Source of the DNA: Macrothele yani
Taxonomy: Eukaryota; Arthropoda; Arachnida; Araneae; Macrothelidae
NCBI GenBank assembly: GCA_039090855.1
Contig: CM077010.1
Coordinates: 43,542,905-43,606,904, forward strand
Reading direction: 5' to 3'
DNA: 64,000 nt
Numbering within the stretch: the stretch's first letter is position 1; each line of letters starts with the position of its first letter. A program made the position numbers and the translations under genes. Under the pieces are notes generated by a model, which saw only the letters and a list, made by a program, of their open reading frames with translations, was not told the origin of the DNA and ran no database searches. Below are positions 54,745-64,000 of the stretch, piece after piece.

Positions 54745-55280
54745 TATTGATGAATGTGTCTAGAAGCTCAGTAGGTGACAACATCCATTGTTCAGGCAAA
54801 GTTTGTCTAAGTCCCACAAGGGCTTGTGGAGGGAGATAGGTTGATGCAACAACACGTGAGTATCCCAGGCATTCTCGATTGGATTAAGCTCGAGAGACCT
54901 GGCTGGCCATTCCGTACCGATAATGGTCTCCTCTTGAAGATACCGCTCTACCAGCCTCACTCAGTGGCGACGAGAGTTATCGTTTCGTAGGAAATATGCA
55001 CCTTGCATACAGCCTGCATGAGGGAGAACATACGAATCCAGCACATAATTCGTATACCATCGAGCATTCATTATTCCTTTTTGAAGTATAGACAGAGGTC
55101 TGTGCGTCCTCCTAACAAGACGCCACTGCAAATCAGCACGCCACAACCAACGTAAGTGTTCCTTTAGCGGGTCAAAAAAGGAATGATAGCGTGACCCTTG
55201 TTCTTTCCAGTCAGAGCACGCCTGGGATGGTGCTGCAAACAGAATCTGGACTCATCTGTGAAGAACGTTGAGATCCATTA
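54745..55280 (-). mobile_element. Tc1-like element, C-terminal fragment
   Basis: Minus-strand transposase part: GIMNARWYTNYVLDSYVLPH, AYFLRNDNSRRH (second aspartate), a TGA at 54961-54963, then RLVERYLQEETI and EWPARSLELNPIENAWDTHV (third residue). The N-terminal half is lost; the region to 55280 has weak similarity. Confidence 0.82.
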
Positions 55281-55349
55281 GTTTCCAGTCCAATTGAATT
55301 GAAGACTGCCTGTAACTGCGGCGGGAGTATACGCGCAGCACTTTAGAAC

Positions 55350-55780
55350 TTTGACTCAGTAAACAGCAAGATAAAATTTGTTAACTTAAATCGCGCGCCT
55401 TGTGTTAAATTCGAAGCACTGGTTGATGCAACCTAGTCAAATTCTTCCGGTATAAAATAGCTTGGAATTGTATATAGTGCGTACTTACACAATGGAAGCA
55501 CCGGCCTGAAACGTAAATAAACCCAAAGACCATTTCGGCGGAAGCACACACTTCAGAAGTCTAACACAGTGAACAGCAAGATCCAATTTCGAATTGTAAA
55601 TCCAGCGCGCTATGTCAAATCCGAAATAACAGTTGAAAGATGTTATCAAAATATTCCCGTAGAAATAGCTTCGAATTGTTTACAGCTCGTGGTAACACAG
55701 AGAGAGCCGCTGTCTAAAACGGAAATGAACTTGCCGGGACCTGCGGAAAAATCATACACGTCAGTTTCAGAAGCGCATCC
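55350..55780. repeat. Diverged tandem duplication, about 210-bp unit
   Basis: CAGTAAACAGCAAGAT (55357) and CAGTGAACAGCAAGAT (55567) start two copies; each continues with AAATCGCGCGCC / AAATCCAGCGCGC, ATAGCTTGGAATTGT / ATAGCTTCGAATTGT and AAACGTAAAT / AAACGGAAAT. Confidence 0.8.
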
Positions 55781-55910
55781 AAAAAACTTTGGAGCAACCC
55801 ATTAATATCTTCTCTTCTATTGTGCCATGTAGGTGTTTTCCTACATAGGTTTGTAGTATTAGTCTCTCTCAATAAGACCACTCGTAAATGTGTGAAAGTT
55901 TGGCATATAT

Positions 55911-57122
55911 ATTAGGTCGTTTCATTATTATTGGCCGATGCCGACAAGGCGAATTTGCATAGCCGGTTACAAAGGACGAATCGTAGGAGGAACTACCAAA
56001 CGCCCATGCAAATTAAAACGGTATTTCAGACAGATCTCAGCAGTTTGGGACGTGATGGAGCAACCCAACGTGAGATCAGTGATTTTTCACGAATTCAAAC
56101 TTGGCCGGAATGTGTCCGGAGCGGTCGCAAAGGTCAATAGAGCGTGGGTTGTCCAAACGACGAGTGACAGAACTGTCTGTAGACTGTTTTCCAAGTTCCA
56201 TGCCGGTGATGTTGCCATCGACCATAAGCCAGGAGCCGGTCGTCCGTTTCTGGGTGACACTGTGCATTTAAGGCGGAAAGTGGAAGAAAAACCAACGTCC
56301 ATCATCAGCGACAGTTTCCAGGCACCTGGCAGCTATGGGTAATTTTAAAAACTGGATACCTAGGTTCCATGCGACCTCACCGAACAGCAGCAGATACGGC
56401 GTCTGGAAACATGCATTGCCCTCCAAAAACGTGAAGCAAGTGCTCCCTTTCTGCATCGGATCCTTATGGTGGATGAAAAATGGGTGCTTTATGACAAAAG
56501 GAAAGCGAACAGCGCCGTGACTCGATAAAGGGGAACCACCCAAACACATGTCCAAACCCGAGTTGCACCCACAGAAGGTTCTGATCTCTGTGTGGTGGAC
56601 TGCCAAGACTGTGGTCCATTATGAGTTTTTGTCGCGAGGTCAACCAATCACAACGGACGTGTGCTGCCGTCAGCCGATCGAATGCCACCAAAAATTAGGC
56701 AGCAAACAACCATCGCTCGCCAATCGTTTGGGTCCCATACTGCTTCAGGATGGCGCACGACAGCATGTGTCTATTGGAAGCATGCGAAAAATCAACGCCT
56801 TGTGGTACGATGTCCTCTCTCGCCCTGTTTATTCACCTGACTTGGTCCCCTCAGACTTTCACATGTTTCGCCATTTCGACCACTTCTTGAGAGGCAAACA
56901 GTTCGCTAACAAGGATGCTGTGATTTCCGCCGTTAGCGATTCCTCGGACCACTGTGATGCCAGTTTCTGCCAACGTGGCATTTTTTCACTGAAAACACGT
57001 TGGGCACAGTGTATTGCTTCCAACGGCTGAAATTATTTGGAATAAAATGCATTTCGTCGTGTGTTACTGCTCTTTGTTTCTTTGCATCCGAATCTGCCAA
57101 TAATTATGAAACGATCCAATAC
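55911..57122 (+). mobile_element. mariner-like transposon with terminal repeats, frameshifted
   Basis: Inverted ends TTAGGTCGTTTCATTATTAT (55913) and complement of CCAATAATTATGAAACGATC (57091), TA-flanked. The plus-strand transposase begins MEQPNVRSVIFHEFKLGRNV (56053), continues with DRTVCRLFSKFHAGD and the first block MVDEKWVLYDKRK (56465), then RVAPTEGSD-type residues in a shifted frame, the second block LLQDGARQHVSIGS (56740) and the third YSPDLVPSDFHMFRHFD (56830). All three aspartates of the DD34D triad are visible. Broken by frame changes near 56340, 56400 and 56520. Confidence 0.9.
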
Positions 57123-57689
57123 GTTGCCATGACAATAAAAGAAAGGCATTTCTATGATGGCTTGAATCTCATTTAGCATCGGGTTCTCGTAATTTATGAA
57201 GATTGCAATAAGATACTTTCTTCTTTTTCTTCTTCCAACCCTCTTTATAGCCACCCAGCAAAAACAGTCTTGCTGGGCCAGCAGTGGGCCATTGCTGGCA
57301 GCCAGCACTGCCAGCAATGGCCCCGCACTATGTTGCCGCTGCCAAACCGTCAATAAAATGTCCAGGCGGCCAACAGAAGGGCCAGCAGTTCAGGCCAACA
57401 GCTGGCCAACAGTTGACACCCCATCAGTTGTCATATGCCACAACAGGGCCATCAGTGGTCCATCACAGGCAGTAGCTGCCACAAGTGGCCCTTCAGTGGC
57501 CCTGCATGCAAGTGCCAGAAATCATGGCTAGCTTAATGTGGTCCGCTAGTGGGCCGTTAGTGGCAGCCAGCAACCACGTGACGTAACTGGTGTCTTGCCG
57601 AATCTTGTTCGCCAATTTCCCAGTAGTAGCCATAATAATATTAAAAAAAAAAAAAAAGCAAGTATAACCGCAGTTTCCTAAAGCTACAT

Positions 57690-57875
57690 TTTTTTCTACC
57701 TTTACGAAGCTTGTGAATTAACGCACTACGCTGGGGAAATTTTCTCGACAGACCGGAAAAACGCCGTCCGCATCCTGACGAGATTCGATCCTGGGCCGTT
57801 TCAGTGGAAGCCGCGCTCGCTACCGACCCGACTAACTCCCGCCTCTCGGGGATGTGCTGGAAGCTATCTTTTTGG
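57690..57875 (-). repeat. tRNA-like SINE segment
   Basis: Complement reads GCGGCTTCCACTGAAACGGC and then CCCAGGATCGAATCTCG, a passable B-box, with GTTAGTCGGGTCGGTAGCG as possible A-box. Confidence 0.45.
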
Positions 57876-58422
57876 TATGCAATTTGTAATCGAATGCTTC
57901 CCTCTTTCATTTTACAATATTGAGAGGTATTTTTCATAAAAGCCAGTTTCATGTAATTGATAAATTAATTTTTTCAACGTAACGATAGTTTTTTTTTTTT
58001 TACCTTAAGGGAACTTCACTCATTTTCAAGGCGTGTACATACTTAGAGTCGCTTTTCAAAGTTTTGTACTGTCCTTGCCGTCTTGAAAAGAGATTGTTGA
58101 ATAGATATATATTTACCCGGGTTCATGTCACATTCTGTTACATTTTTAACGTTGTGTCTTTCCTTTCCGTTGTCCGAAGCTAAATTTGTTTTAAAGAGTA
58201 AAATATATTTTATTTTACTTCTCGTTATTTTTAGAAGCGAATTCCTCCCAGTCTTGTGTATTCAACCCATGGATGAGTACACCACATAGCGTTGCTTTTT
58301 TTTTCTTTCAAATAATTAATAAATTTTGTACGCGTATAATTCTTTTTTTTCCAACAAACGCTATTTGAATGGTTTTCCAGGATATGTGTTTCAAGCGGTT
58401 TCAAATTTTTTCTTGTTATTCA

Positions 58423-58468
58423 TCCACTCCATTCCATGAATTGTTATTCATGGGAATGGAGTGGGTGT
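58423..58468. repeat. Hairpin, 18-bp arms
   Basis: CCACTCCATTCCATGAAT and the complement of ATTCATGGGAATGGAGTGG, one-base bulge. Confidence 0.9.
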
Positions 58469-59559
58469 ATTTCATGGCTGTAATCTAGTATTTCACGGCT
58501 TAATCTGATATCTTCGTCAACGTAAAATTTCATTAGGAAATTAATTCACCTCTCCACATATGGATTTTTTTCTTAACATCCACTAAAATAACACGATGGC
58601 GATAGCGTCGTCTTCAACTAACTGGTACCATGAGAGACATAGCAAGTGTTGCTTCTGTGCATGCGCAGTCCCATTGCTTCCACCTGCTGTTGGGGGTTGC
58701 ATTGGTTGCCAGCAACGGGCCACTAGTGGCACTTGCTTGGAGGCCCACAATTCACGGCGATGCTGCAGGGCCATCAATGGCTCGCCAACTGATGGCGCTG
58801 CCACCAACGGACCACTACCGGCCCGTGAGCGGCAGATTTCAGCCAGCAGTGACCCAACACTGCCAGCTGGTGGCCAGCAGTTTCCCAGCACTTATGTTTT
58901 TGCTGGGCAATTGAGGCTATAGGTTTCCCTCATCTCTTTCCAAATGTTCCTGTCTAGCTTTCCTACAGTTTTGTTTATATCATCCATCCATCATCCCTCT
59001 AGTCTTCCTACTCGTCTCTTTCCTTTATATGGCCTCTATTCTGTTACTGTTTTAGACAACCTATTATTCTCTATTCTCGCTATATGGCCAGCCCATTTCT
59101 ATTTTAGAACATTTCTAAATTAAGTATATTTTCACCTATGTCTAAATATTTTGTTCTGGATCTTATATCTGTATTCCTTATTTTATCTTGAAGTCTTATA
59201 TTTAGTAGAGATCTTTCCATTTTACGTTGTGATTTTTGCAATTTGTCTAAGATGTCTATCTTCATATGCCAGGTTTCAACGCCAATGTCATAATGGGTAC
59301 TATACTTTGATTGAAAAGTTTTGCTCTGTTCTCCGGCTTTAATTTACTACATAGGATCTACTTTTACTTCCAAAAGCTGCCCACCATTTTTTAATTCTTC
59401 TGTCAATTTCTTCCATAATTCTCTGTTTATTACGTTTATGTAAAACGTGATGAAATAATGCACAGCGTTTAATAAAATATATTGTTGCGTAACAATGAAA
59501 TTAACTATTGTTCGCCACTTCATGGGACAGCATTCCACGCGATCGTATTTCAACAGTAG

Positions 59560-60018
59560 TTAATGTGGTTCCACCTAAAATCTCTCTCTGTCTTATGTTT
59601 CCAATGGTAAAACTTCTTTTCATGTTTTCGTCGCAATTAATGTATTCCCAAGGATGAAAATTTGCACATCGATAAAACTAACTTTAAGTTATAGCATGGG
59701 ATACTTAATACTTGCTAAAACATAACCATAATTATATTAAAAATCAATCATTTTACTTTAAGTAATGTTCAGACCTGTTAATAGATGGCGCAATCTGTAC
59801 ATTGATGACGTCAGTAGACGAACAAATGTTGGATTGCTTAGTTATGGTTATGTTTTAGCAAGTATTACGTATCCCATGCTATGACTTAAAGTTAGTTTTA
59901 CCGATGTGCAAATTTTCATCCTTAGGAATACATTAATTGCGAAGAAAATATGAAAAGAAGTTTTACCATTGGAAATATAAGGCAGAGATGATAGATAGAA
60001 CCACATTAAGTATTTTAA
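59560..60018. mobile_element. Palindromic MITE, 175-bp arms, TTAA-flanked
   Basis: The left arm (59560-59735) and the right arm (59838-60018) are inverted copies, about 93 percent identical by eye (TAATGTGGTTC, CCAATGGTAAAACTTCTTTT, AGCATGGGATAC and TTAGCAAG). TTAA stands at both tips, so the element may be TGTGGTTC...GAACCACA with a TTAA target as in piggyBac-type or Kolobok-type families. The 100-bp centre is non-coding. Confidence 0.9.
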
Positions 60019-61010
60019 AATCTGATAAATAAATTAAAAATCAATAAATTCGAATTTAAGAAAATCGCTCCGAGGTGTATAATGCGCTCTTAACTACTAT
60101 GTTCGTACCAAATTTCAAGTCTCTACGTTCACTATTTTCATCTGTAGACGACGACAGAGAAGGTAATTTTATTAATATCATTGAAACTGCGCCATTCATG
60201 GATGTTGAAAGCATGTTTTGATGACTGTGATTCCCGACGTTTTACTATCATTTTCGTTGAAGATATTCCAAGTCCTTATCGCCGTTGTGGAATTGGGTGT
60301 TATCAATTCCCTTGTTAAAATTTGAAAAAACTTTCTAATACCATCTGACTCAGCTATCGAATGAGATTGAACGTTTGAATTACGATGTTTAATGAGTTTA
60401 TTAAGGGTCTCCGTTTAAAGTTCTTTTTTTAATAAGTTAATGTAACTAAAGCAGCGATCATAGAAACACTAATATACAGTATCTTAATAGAACAATCTGG
60501 AAATCGAATATCGGCATTTAAAGAAAAAATGGCTCCGTGCTTTTCCTCCTTTGGGGTATTACAACAGTAGATGGTGCGCTTTTGAAAAGCCTGTTTGAGA
60601 GACTTGGAAAATCCTGAAACCTCTCTTGTAATTCTTTTCAATTTCGTTCGCGTGGCTTTTAGTTGAATTGTTCAGCATCGGGAAGTCAGAAGGAAATCCC
60701 TATGGGCTTTTTTTCTCTGCGTGTGCTTTGAATCCACCTGTCAGCTTTTGGCAGAAGCTTTCGATGACTTAAAAGGAACTGCCACATATTCTCTTATGAA
60801 GATTTATGGCATTTAAGGGTTATGTGCCGTAAAAAGGCAGCATTTTTAACTGCAAAGGAGAGCGAAAGAGGATTTCATTTCATTTTTTAGGATCAGCGCT
60901 GAACTTGAACGGGCTTTAAAGGAAATGCCCACTAGGAATTACATTCGTACTCTTTTAGGATATATGGGAAAACACACACACTACAGCTAAAAAGGGGCCC
61001 AATATAAAAG
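60019..61010. other. Sequence without recognised features
   Basis: AT-rich. No motif found on either strand. Confidence 0.4.
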
Positions 61011-61011
61011 G

Positions 61012-61260
61012 GTAAATCAAAACGTAAGCACAATTTATCATATTTAACAAAAACAAAGTGAACTTGCATAATTTTTCAATGTGATCTCCCTGCAGTTCGA
61101 ATACTTTTTTGTAAAGGTCCACAAACATCTTGATCCCATCGTAGAAAAAGGTTTCCTTTCGTGCTTGAAGCTACGAATACACCATTCTTTCATCTCTTTA
61201 TTCCTATCAAACCATGGATTACATAAGGCTTCTTTAATAAAGGAGGATTGAATAATACTT
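61012..61260 (-). mobile_element. mariner-family C-terminal fragment
   Basis: The minus strand reads FDRNKEMKEWCIRSFKHERK, PFFYDGIKMFVDLYKKVFEL and QGDHIEKLCKF, the usual mariner-type ending (FYxxGIxxL...QGDxVEK). The plus-strand AAAGGGTAAATCAAAACGTA at 61006 may be its terminal repeat. The rest of the transposase was not found. Confidence 0.72.
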
Positions 61261-61775
61261 TTGGATATGCCATGGTCTCTTAACCGCGAAGCCGCAAAGT
61301 GTGAGAATTTTGATTTGTTTACATGATACCCATGCAGTGTCAGCTATGTCTATTTTTGAATCGCATGGTCTTTGTTTGCAGAAATCGAGTTAATATCAAA
61401 CCAGGATGAATTATACTTCATACACGAGTGAAGTTTTCAATTTTAACCTTATGTTTTGTTTTGAATACGCACTAACGTTCATGTAATTCAATTTAAAATA
61501 AAAAATGGGAAGGAGCCTCAAAATAACTAAGAATTTTAGAAAATCCAGCATTTTCTCACACATCGGCAGCAAGTTGCGATGCAAAATTAGAAACATTTGC
61601 AAAGAAGGAATGCGATTCGGCCAACACAAAATGCATTGCAATAGCCTTGAAAACCATGAGCTTTCCCACACTTTGACGGCCGTCGCTCGCAGTTATCAGC
61701 TTCACGCAAAATTGTGCTGCTCATTGAAAAGGGCATCTAAATATCATTAACTCACCGTCAGGTTTGAACGTGATA
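61261..61775. other. Sequence with an unassigned 81-codon frame
   Basis: The plus-strand frame 61505-61750 starts MGRSLKITKNFRKSS. It is basic, without a motif that I can name. No splice or promoter context supports it as a gene. Confidence 0.35.
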
Positions 61776-61779
61776 GATG

Positions 61780-62140
61780 CGCTTACTGTCACCCCTTTCT
61801 AAAACGCCTTGAACTGGGTGATACGTCCAAGGTGACCCCTTTTCCAAAATGCTTGAATGTGGGTGACGCGTTCATAGTCACCCCTTGCTAAAACGGCTTG
61901 AGCGGGTGATGCGTTCAAGGTCACCCTTTTGGAAAACGGCTTGAATGTGTGTGACGCGTTCAAGGTCACCCCATGCTAAAACGACTTGAAATGGGTGACC
62001 CGTCCAAAGTCACACTTCTCTAAAACAGCTTGAATCTGGGTGACGCGTTCAAGGTCTCCCCTTTTTAAAACGGCGTGAACTGGGTGACGCGTCCAAGGTC
62101 ACCCCTTGCTAAAATGGCTTGACTGTAGGTTACCCGTTCT
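61780..62140. repeat. 45-bp minisatellite, about 8 copies
   Basis: Unit GCTTGAATGTGGGTGACGCG followed by TTCAAGGTCACCCCTTGCTA and AAACG. Copies start near 61808, 61852, 61898, 61941, 61986, 62031, 62075 and 62119. Substitutions are spread evenly, so it is older than the 30- and 35-bp arrays. Confidence 0.95.
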
Positions 62141-62840
62141 GTCCAAACTACAGTGAAATCGGTTTTACTCGACTATCTACCTGGTAAAGTAGTTTGTACG
62201 AGTCATTTGTTGCTGTAGGCATTAATGGTTTGTACGCGCCTGCCGTTGTCCCAATGTTACTACCTAGGCGCAGTCCTATAAGAGGGAAAATTATATTTTA
62301 GGTTTTTGGCAGAATGCAAGCTGTAATCCCTATTTTGTGTCCAAAGACTGCTCACGGAATCGCCTAAATTTACACTCTGTTAAAAGAAAATCGCTTTCAT
62401 ATAAGTATGGCTCAATATACCATATACACAGTTGAACTCGTACATAGCGAAGTTGAAAGCAGAATCAAAATCATTTGATATATACGAACATCGTTATAAC
62501 CGGACAGATAAAAAAAGGGACTCTTTTTGACATATTACGTTATGTCAGGTTGAAACTGGTCAGTCAAAAACTTTTTATCAATTAATCGAATGCAAATAAT
62601 ACTTTTTAATTGAAAACTACTGCTAGCAAAATAATGCTTGAGATAAAAGTAAATGCCAAAACTTTGAAATTTCGCCTATTACATATTACGTCGGATGTGC
62701 GAGCTAATTCTAGTTTCTTTTATGCTTTTCACAGCGGTTTTAAATATTCTTAACTTCCTCTGTCACGGTTGTTAAGATTTTTCTAGACTTAAAATAAACT
62801 AAGATTTCCTAAACAGAGGTTAAATGTTTGCGAGGTGGTG
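62141..62840. other. Sequence with a possible Tigger-like end
   Basis: CAGTTGAACTCGTACATAGC at 62429 and CGTTATAACCGGACAG at 62493 resemble pogo/Tigger ends. No transposase. Weak. Confidence 0.3.
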
Positions 62841-62844
62841 ATTG

Positions 62845-63812
62845 GAGGGGTTGTGACGCGCATGCCCCGCACGACGCATACGACATAAAGGCGGATAGCA
62901 GCGAGAACGAAGGTCTGCGTAGCACAGTTGGTAGAGCGACTTATTACGGAATAAGTGGACTCGGGTTCGATCCCCGGCGTGGATAAAAATGATGGAGAAA
63001 TTTACTTCGTTATAATGGCGCCCAAACTTCCCGGATGACCCGACAGTTCAAAATATCGCAATGGTGTGATGTTATTTCCAGACCGCGAGATAGGAAAAAT
63101 AAGAGAATCCCTTCTCCAGCGCTTCGAAAAATAAAAATGTGTGATGTTGCATTCCACACACCAGATTGACTGGGAGTTCTCAAGTGCACGTTCTACAGCG
63201 GATGGCTGCCTGCAACGATTCATGATCACGGTTGACCCGGCCCTCTTTCGAGGGGAGGGGGAGATGAGACGTACCTGCCAGAAGGACGCACACATAAAGG
63301 CAAATAGCAGTTAGAACGAACATCCGCATAGCTCAATTGGTAGAGTGACTTATTCCGGAATGAGGGGACCCGGGTTCAAGCCCCGGCGTGGACACCCCGA
63401 ACTTCCCGGATGACTCGGCCGTTTAAGATCTCGCAATGGTGTGATGTTCTTTCCACAACGCGAGACAAGAAAAATAAGAGAATCCATTCTTCAGCGCTTC
63501 GAAAAATAATGTGTGATGTTGCATTCCACACACCAGATTGACTGGGAGTTCTCAAGTGCACGTTCTATAGCGGATGGCTGTCTGCAACGATTCATGTTCA
63601 CGGCTGATCTGTGGGCCATGCCCCCAGCCCTCTTTTTGGGGGGGGTGACGTGCCTGCCCCGTAGGACGCACACAACATAAAGACAGATAGCAGCAAGAAC
63701 GAAAGTCTGCGTAGCTCAGTTGGTAGAGCGACTTACTCCGGAATAAGTGGATTGTGGTTCGATCCCCGGCGTGGACCAAAAATGACGGAGAAATTTACTT
63801 CGTTATAGGGTT
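62845..63812 (+). mobile_element. tRNA-like tandem SINE (family E), three tRNA modules
   Basis: tRNA-like segments at about 62917-62985, 63321-63393 and 63703-63775 (GCGTAGCTCAGTTGGTAGAG and GGGTTCGATCCCCGGCGTGG or close), spaced about 400 and 380 bp. The internal body (CACACACCAGATTGACTGGG, GTGCACGTTCTA and CCCTCTTT) is repeated twice. The right end is once more a tRNA module followed by AAATTTACTTCGTTATA. Confidence 0.9.
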
Positions 63813-64000
63813 AAAAGACAGCATCTTTGGAGGAGGGTTGCATATTTAGCAAGCGGGAGGTAATAAAGAAGATTGAAACATTTTCACGTTACAAATTCTG
63901 CATTGAATGAATGTTAAAATCAGTCTCGAACGTGTTGAGTTTTTCTCGAAGAAAGACGTGAGATTCAACTTTTTTACAGTTACCAAATCTTCAGTCAGAG
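63813..64000. other. Window end, nothing recognised
   Basis: AT-rich, no feature identified. Confidence 0.4.

Larger units (their letters stand above)
57251..58917. mobile_element. Foldback-like DNA element with TGGC-rich inverted arms
   Basis: The ends CCACCCAGCAAAAACAG (57251) and complement of GTTTTTGCTGGGCAATTGAG (right) are inverted. TATAG flanks both sides (57246-57250 and 58918-58922). Each arm, about 300 bp, is packed with GCCAGCAGTGGCC-type repeats. The 1.0-kb middle holds no transposase; it contains poly-A/poly-T runs and a tRNA-like segment (57700-57870). Non-autonomous. Confidence 0.75.
57190..59345 (-). mobile_element. RTE-like LINE 3' end, interrupted by a DNA element
   Basis: Minus strand: IGVETWHMKIDILDKLQKSQ, RKMERSLLNIRLQDKIRNTD and IRSRTKYLDIGENILN lie at 59120-59310. 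The end of the frame continues past an insertion at 57251-58917 with KRVGRRKRRKYL at 57215-57250. Stops and frame changes are common. Confidence 0.75.

Noticed and set aside
61780..62140. CRISPR-like array
   Set aside because: Contiguous 45-bp minisatellite without unique spacers.
40046..64000. Search for the FAS1 exon upstream of 40045
   Set aside because: No TxFAPTNxAF-like exon with splice sites was seen on the minus strand; the exon probably lies beyond the window.

Overview
This window is eukaryotic and most likely comes from an arthropod with a large, repeat-rich genome. That is inferred from one recognisable host gene with small exons and very long introns, from many Tc1/mariner transposons, from jockey-like, RTE-like and Penelope-like retroelements, and from several tRNA-derived SINE families. 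There are no operons and no prokaryotic features.

Host gene. Three small exons on the minus strand (39898-40045, 15534-15717, 4797-4953) have good splice sites, matching phases and one continuous FAS1 (fasciclin I) reading frame. Together they encode about 163 residues: the end of one FAS1 domain and the start of the next. The NGVVHLI-type motif and the following linker suggest a midline-fasciclin-like secreted or membrane-attached adhesion protein. Almost everything else lies in its introns (24.2 kb and 10.6 kb) or in flanking intron. The exons upstream of 40045 and downstream of 4797 were not found here.

Layout. 0.3-4.4 kb: a Tc1 element, a mariner and an RTE LINE end to end. 4.8 kb: FAS1 exon. 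5.1-10.1 kb: two Tc1 elements, one nested with a Penelope-like fragment inside an older Tc1 that has grown a 35-bp minisatellite. 11-14.7 kb: a 30-bp minisatellite, two inverted Tc1 copies and a jockey-like LINE. 15.5 kb: FAS1 exon. 16-21.4 kb: a Tc1 with an open reading frame, a Tc1 split by a tetrameric SINE, a deleted mariner and another Tc1. 21.6-33 kb: SINEs, tandem repeats, RTE fragments and Tc1 remnants. 33-37.8 kb: a Penelope-like fragment split by a SINE, then a mariner-family element with a second DNA element inside it. 38.4-39.8 kb: a Tc1 only 52 bp from a FAS1 splice donor. 39.9 kb: FAS1 exon. 40-43 kb: a LINE fragment and tRNA-SINE arrays. 44.2-52.2 kb: a probable 8.0-kb long-terminal-inverted-repeat element filled with a 19-unit satellite rich in (GA)n. 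54-64 kb: Tc1 and mariner remnants, a foldback-like element in a LINE, a palindromic MITE, a 45-bp minisatellite and a tRNA-SINE array.

The transposases are nearly all broken. The strongest unusual signals are the satellite-filled long-TIR element, the hammerhead-like motif in Penelope-like copies, the minisatellite born inside a transposase gene, and the multimeric SINEs.
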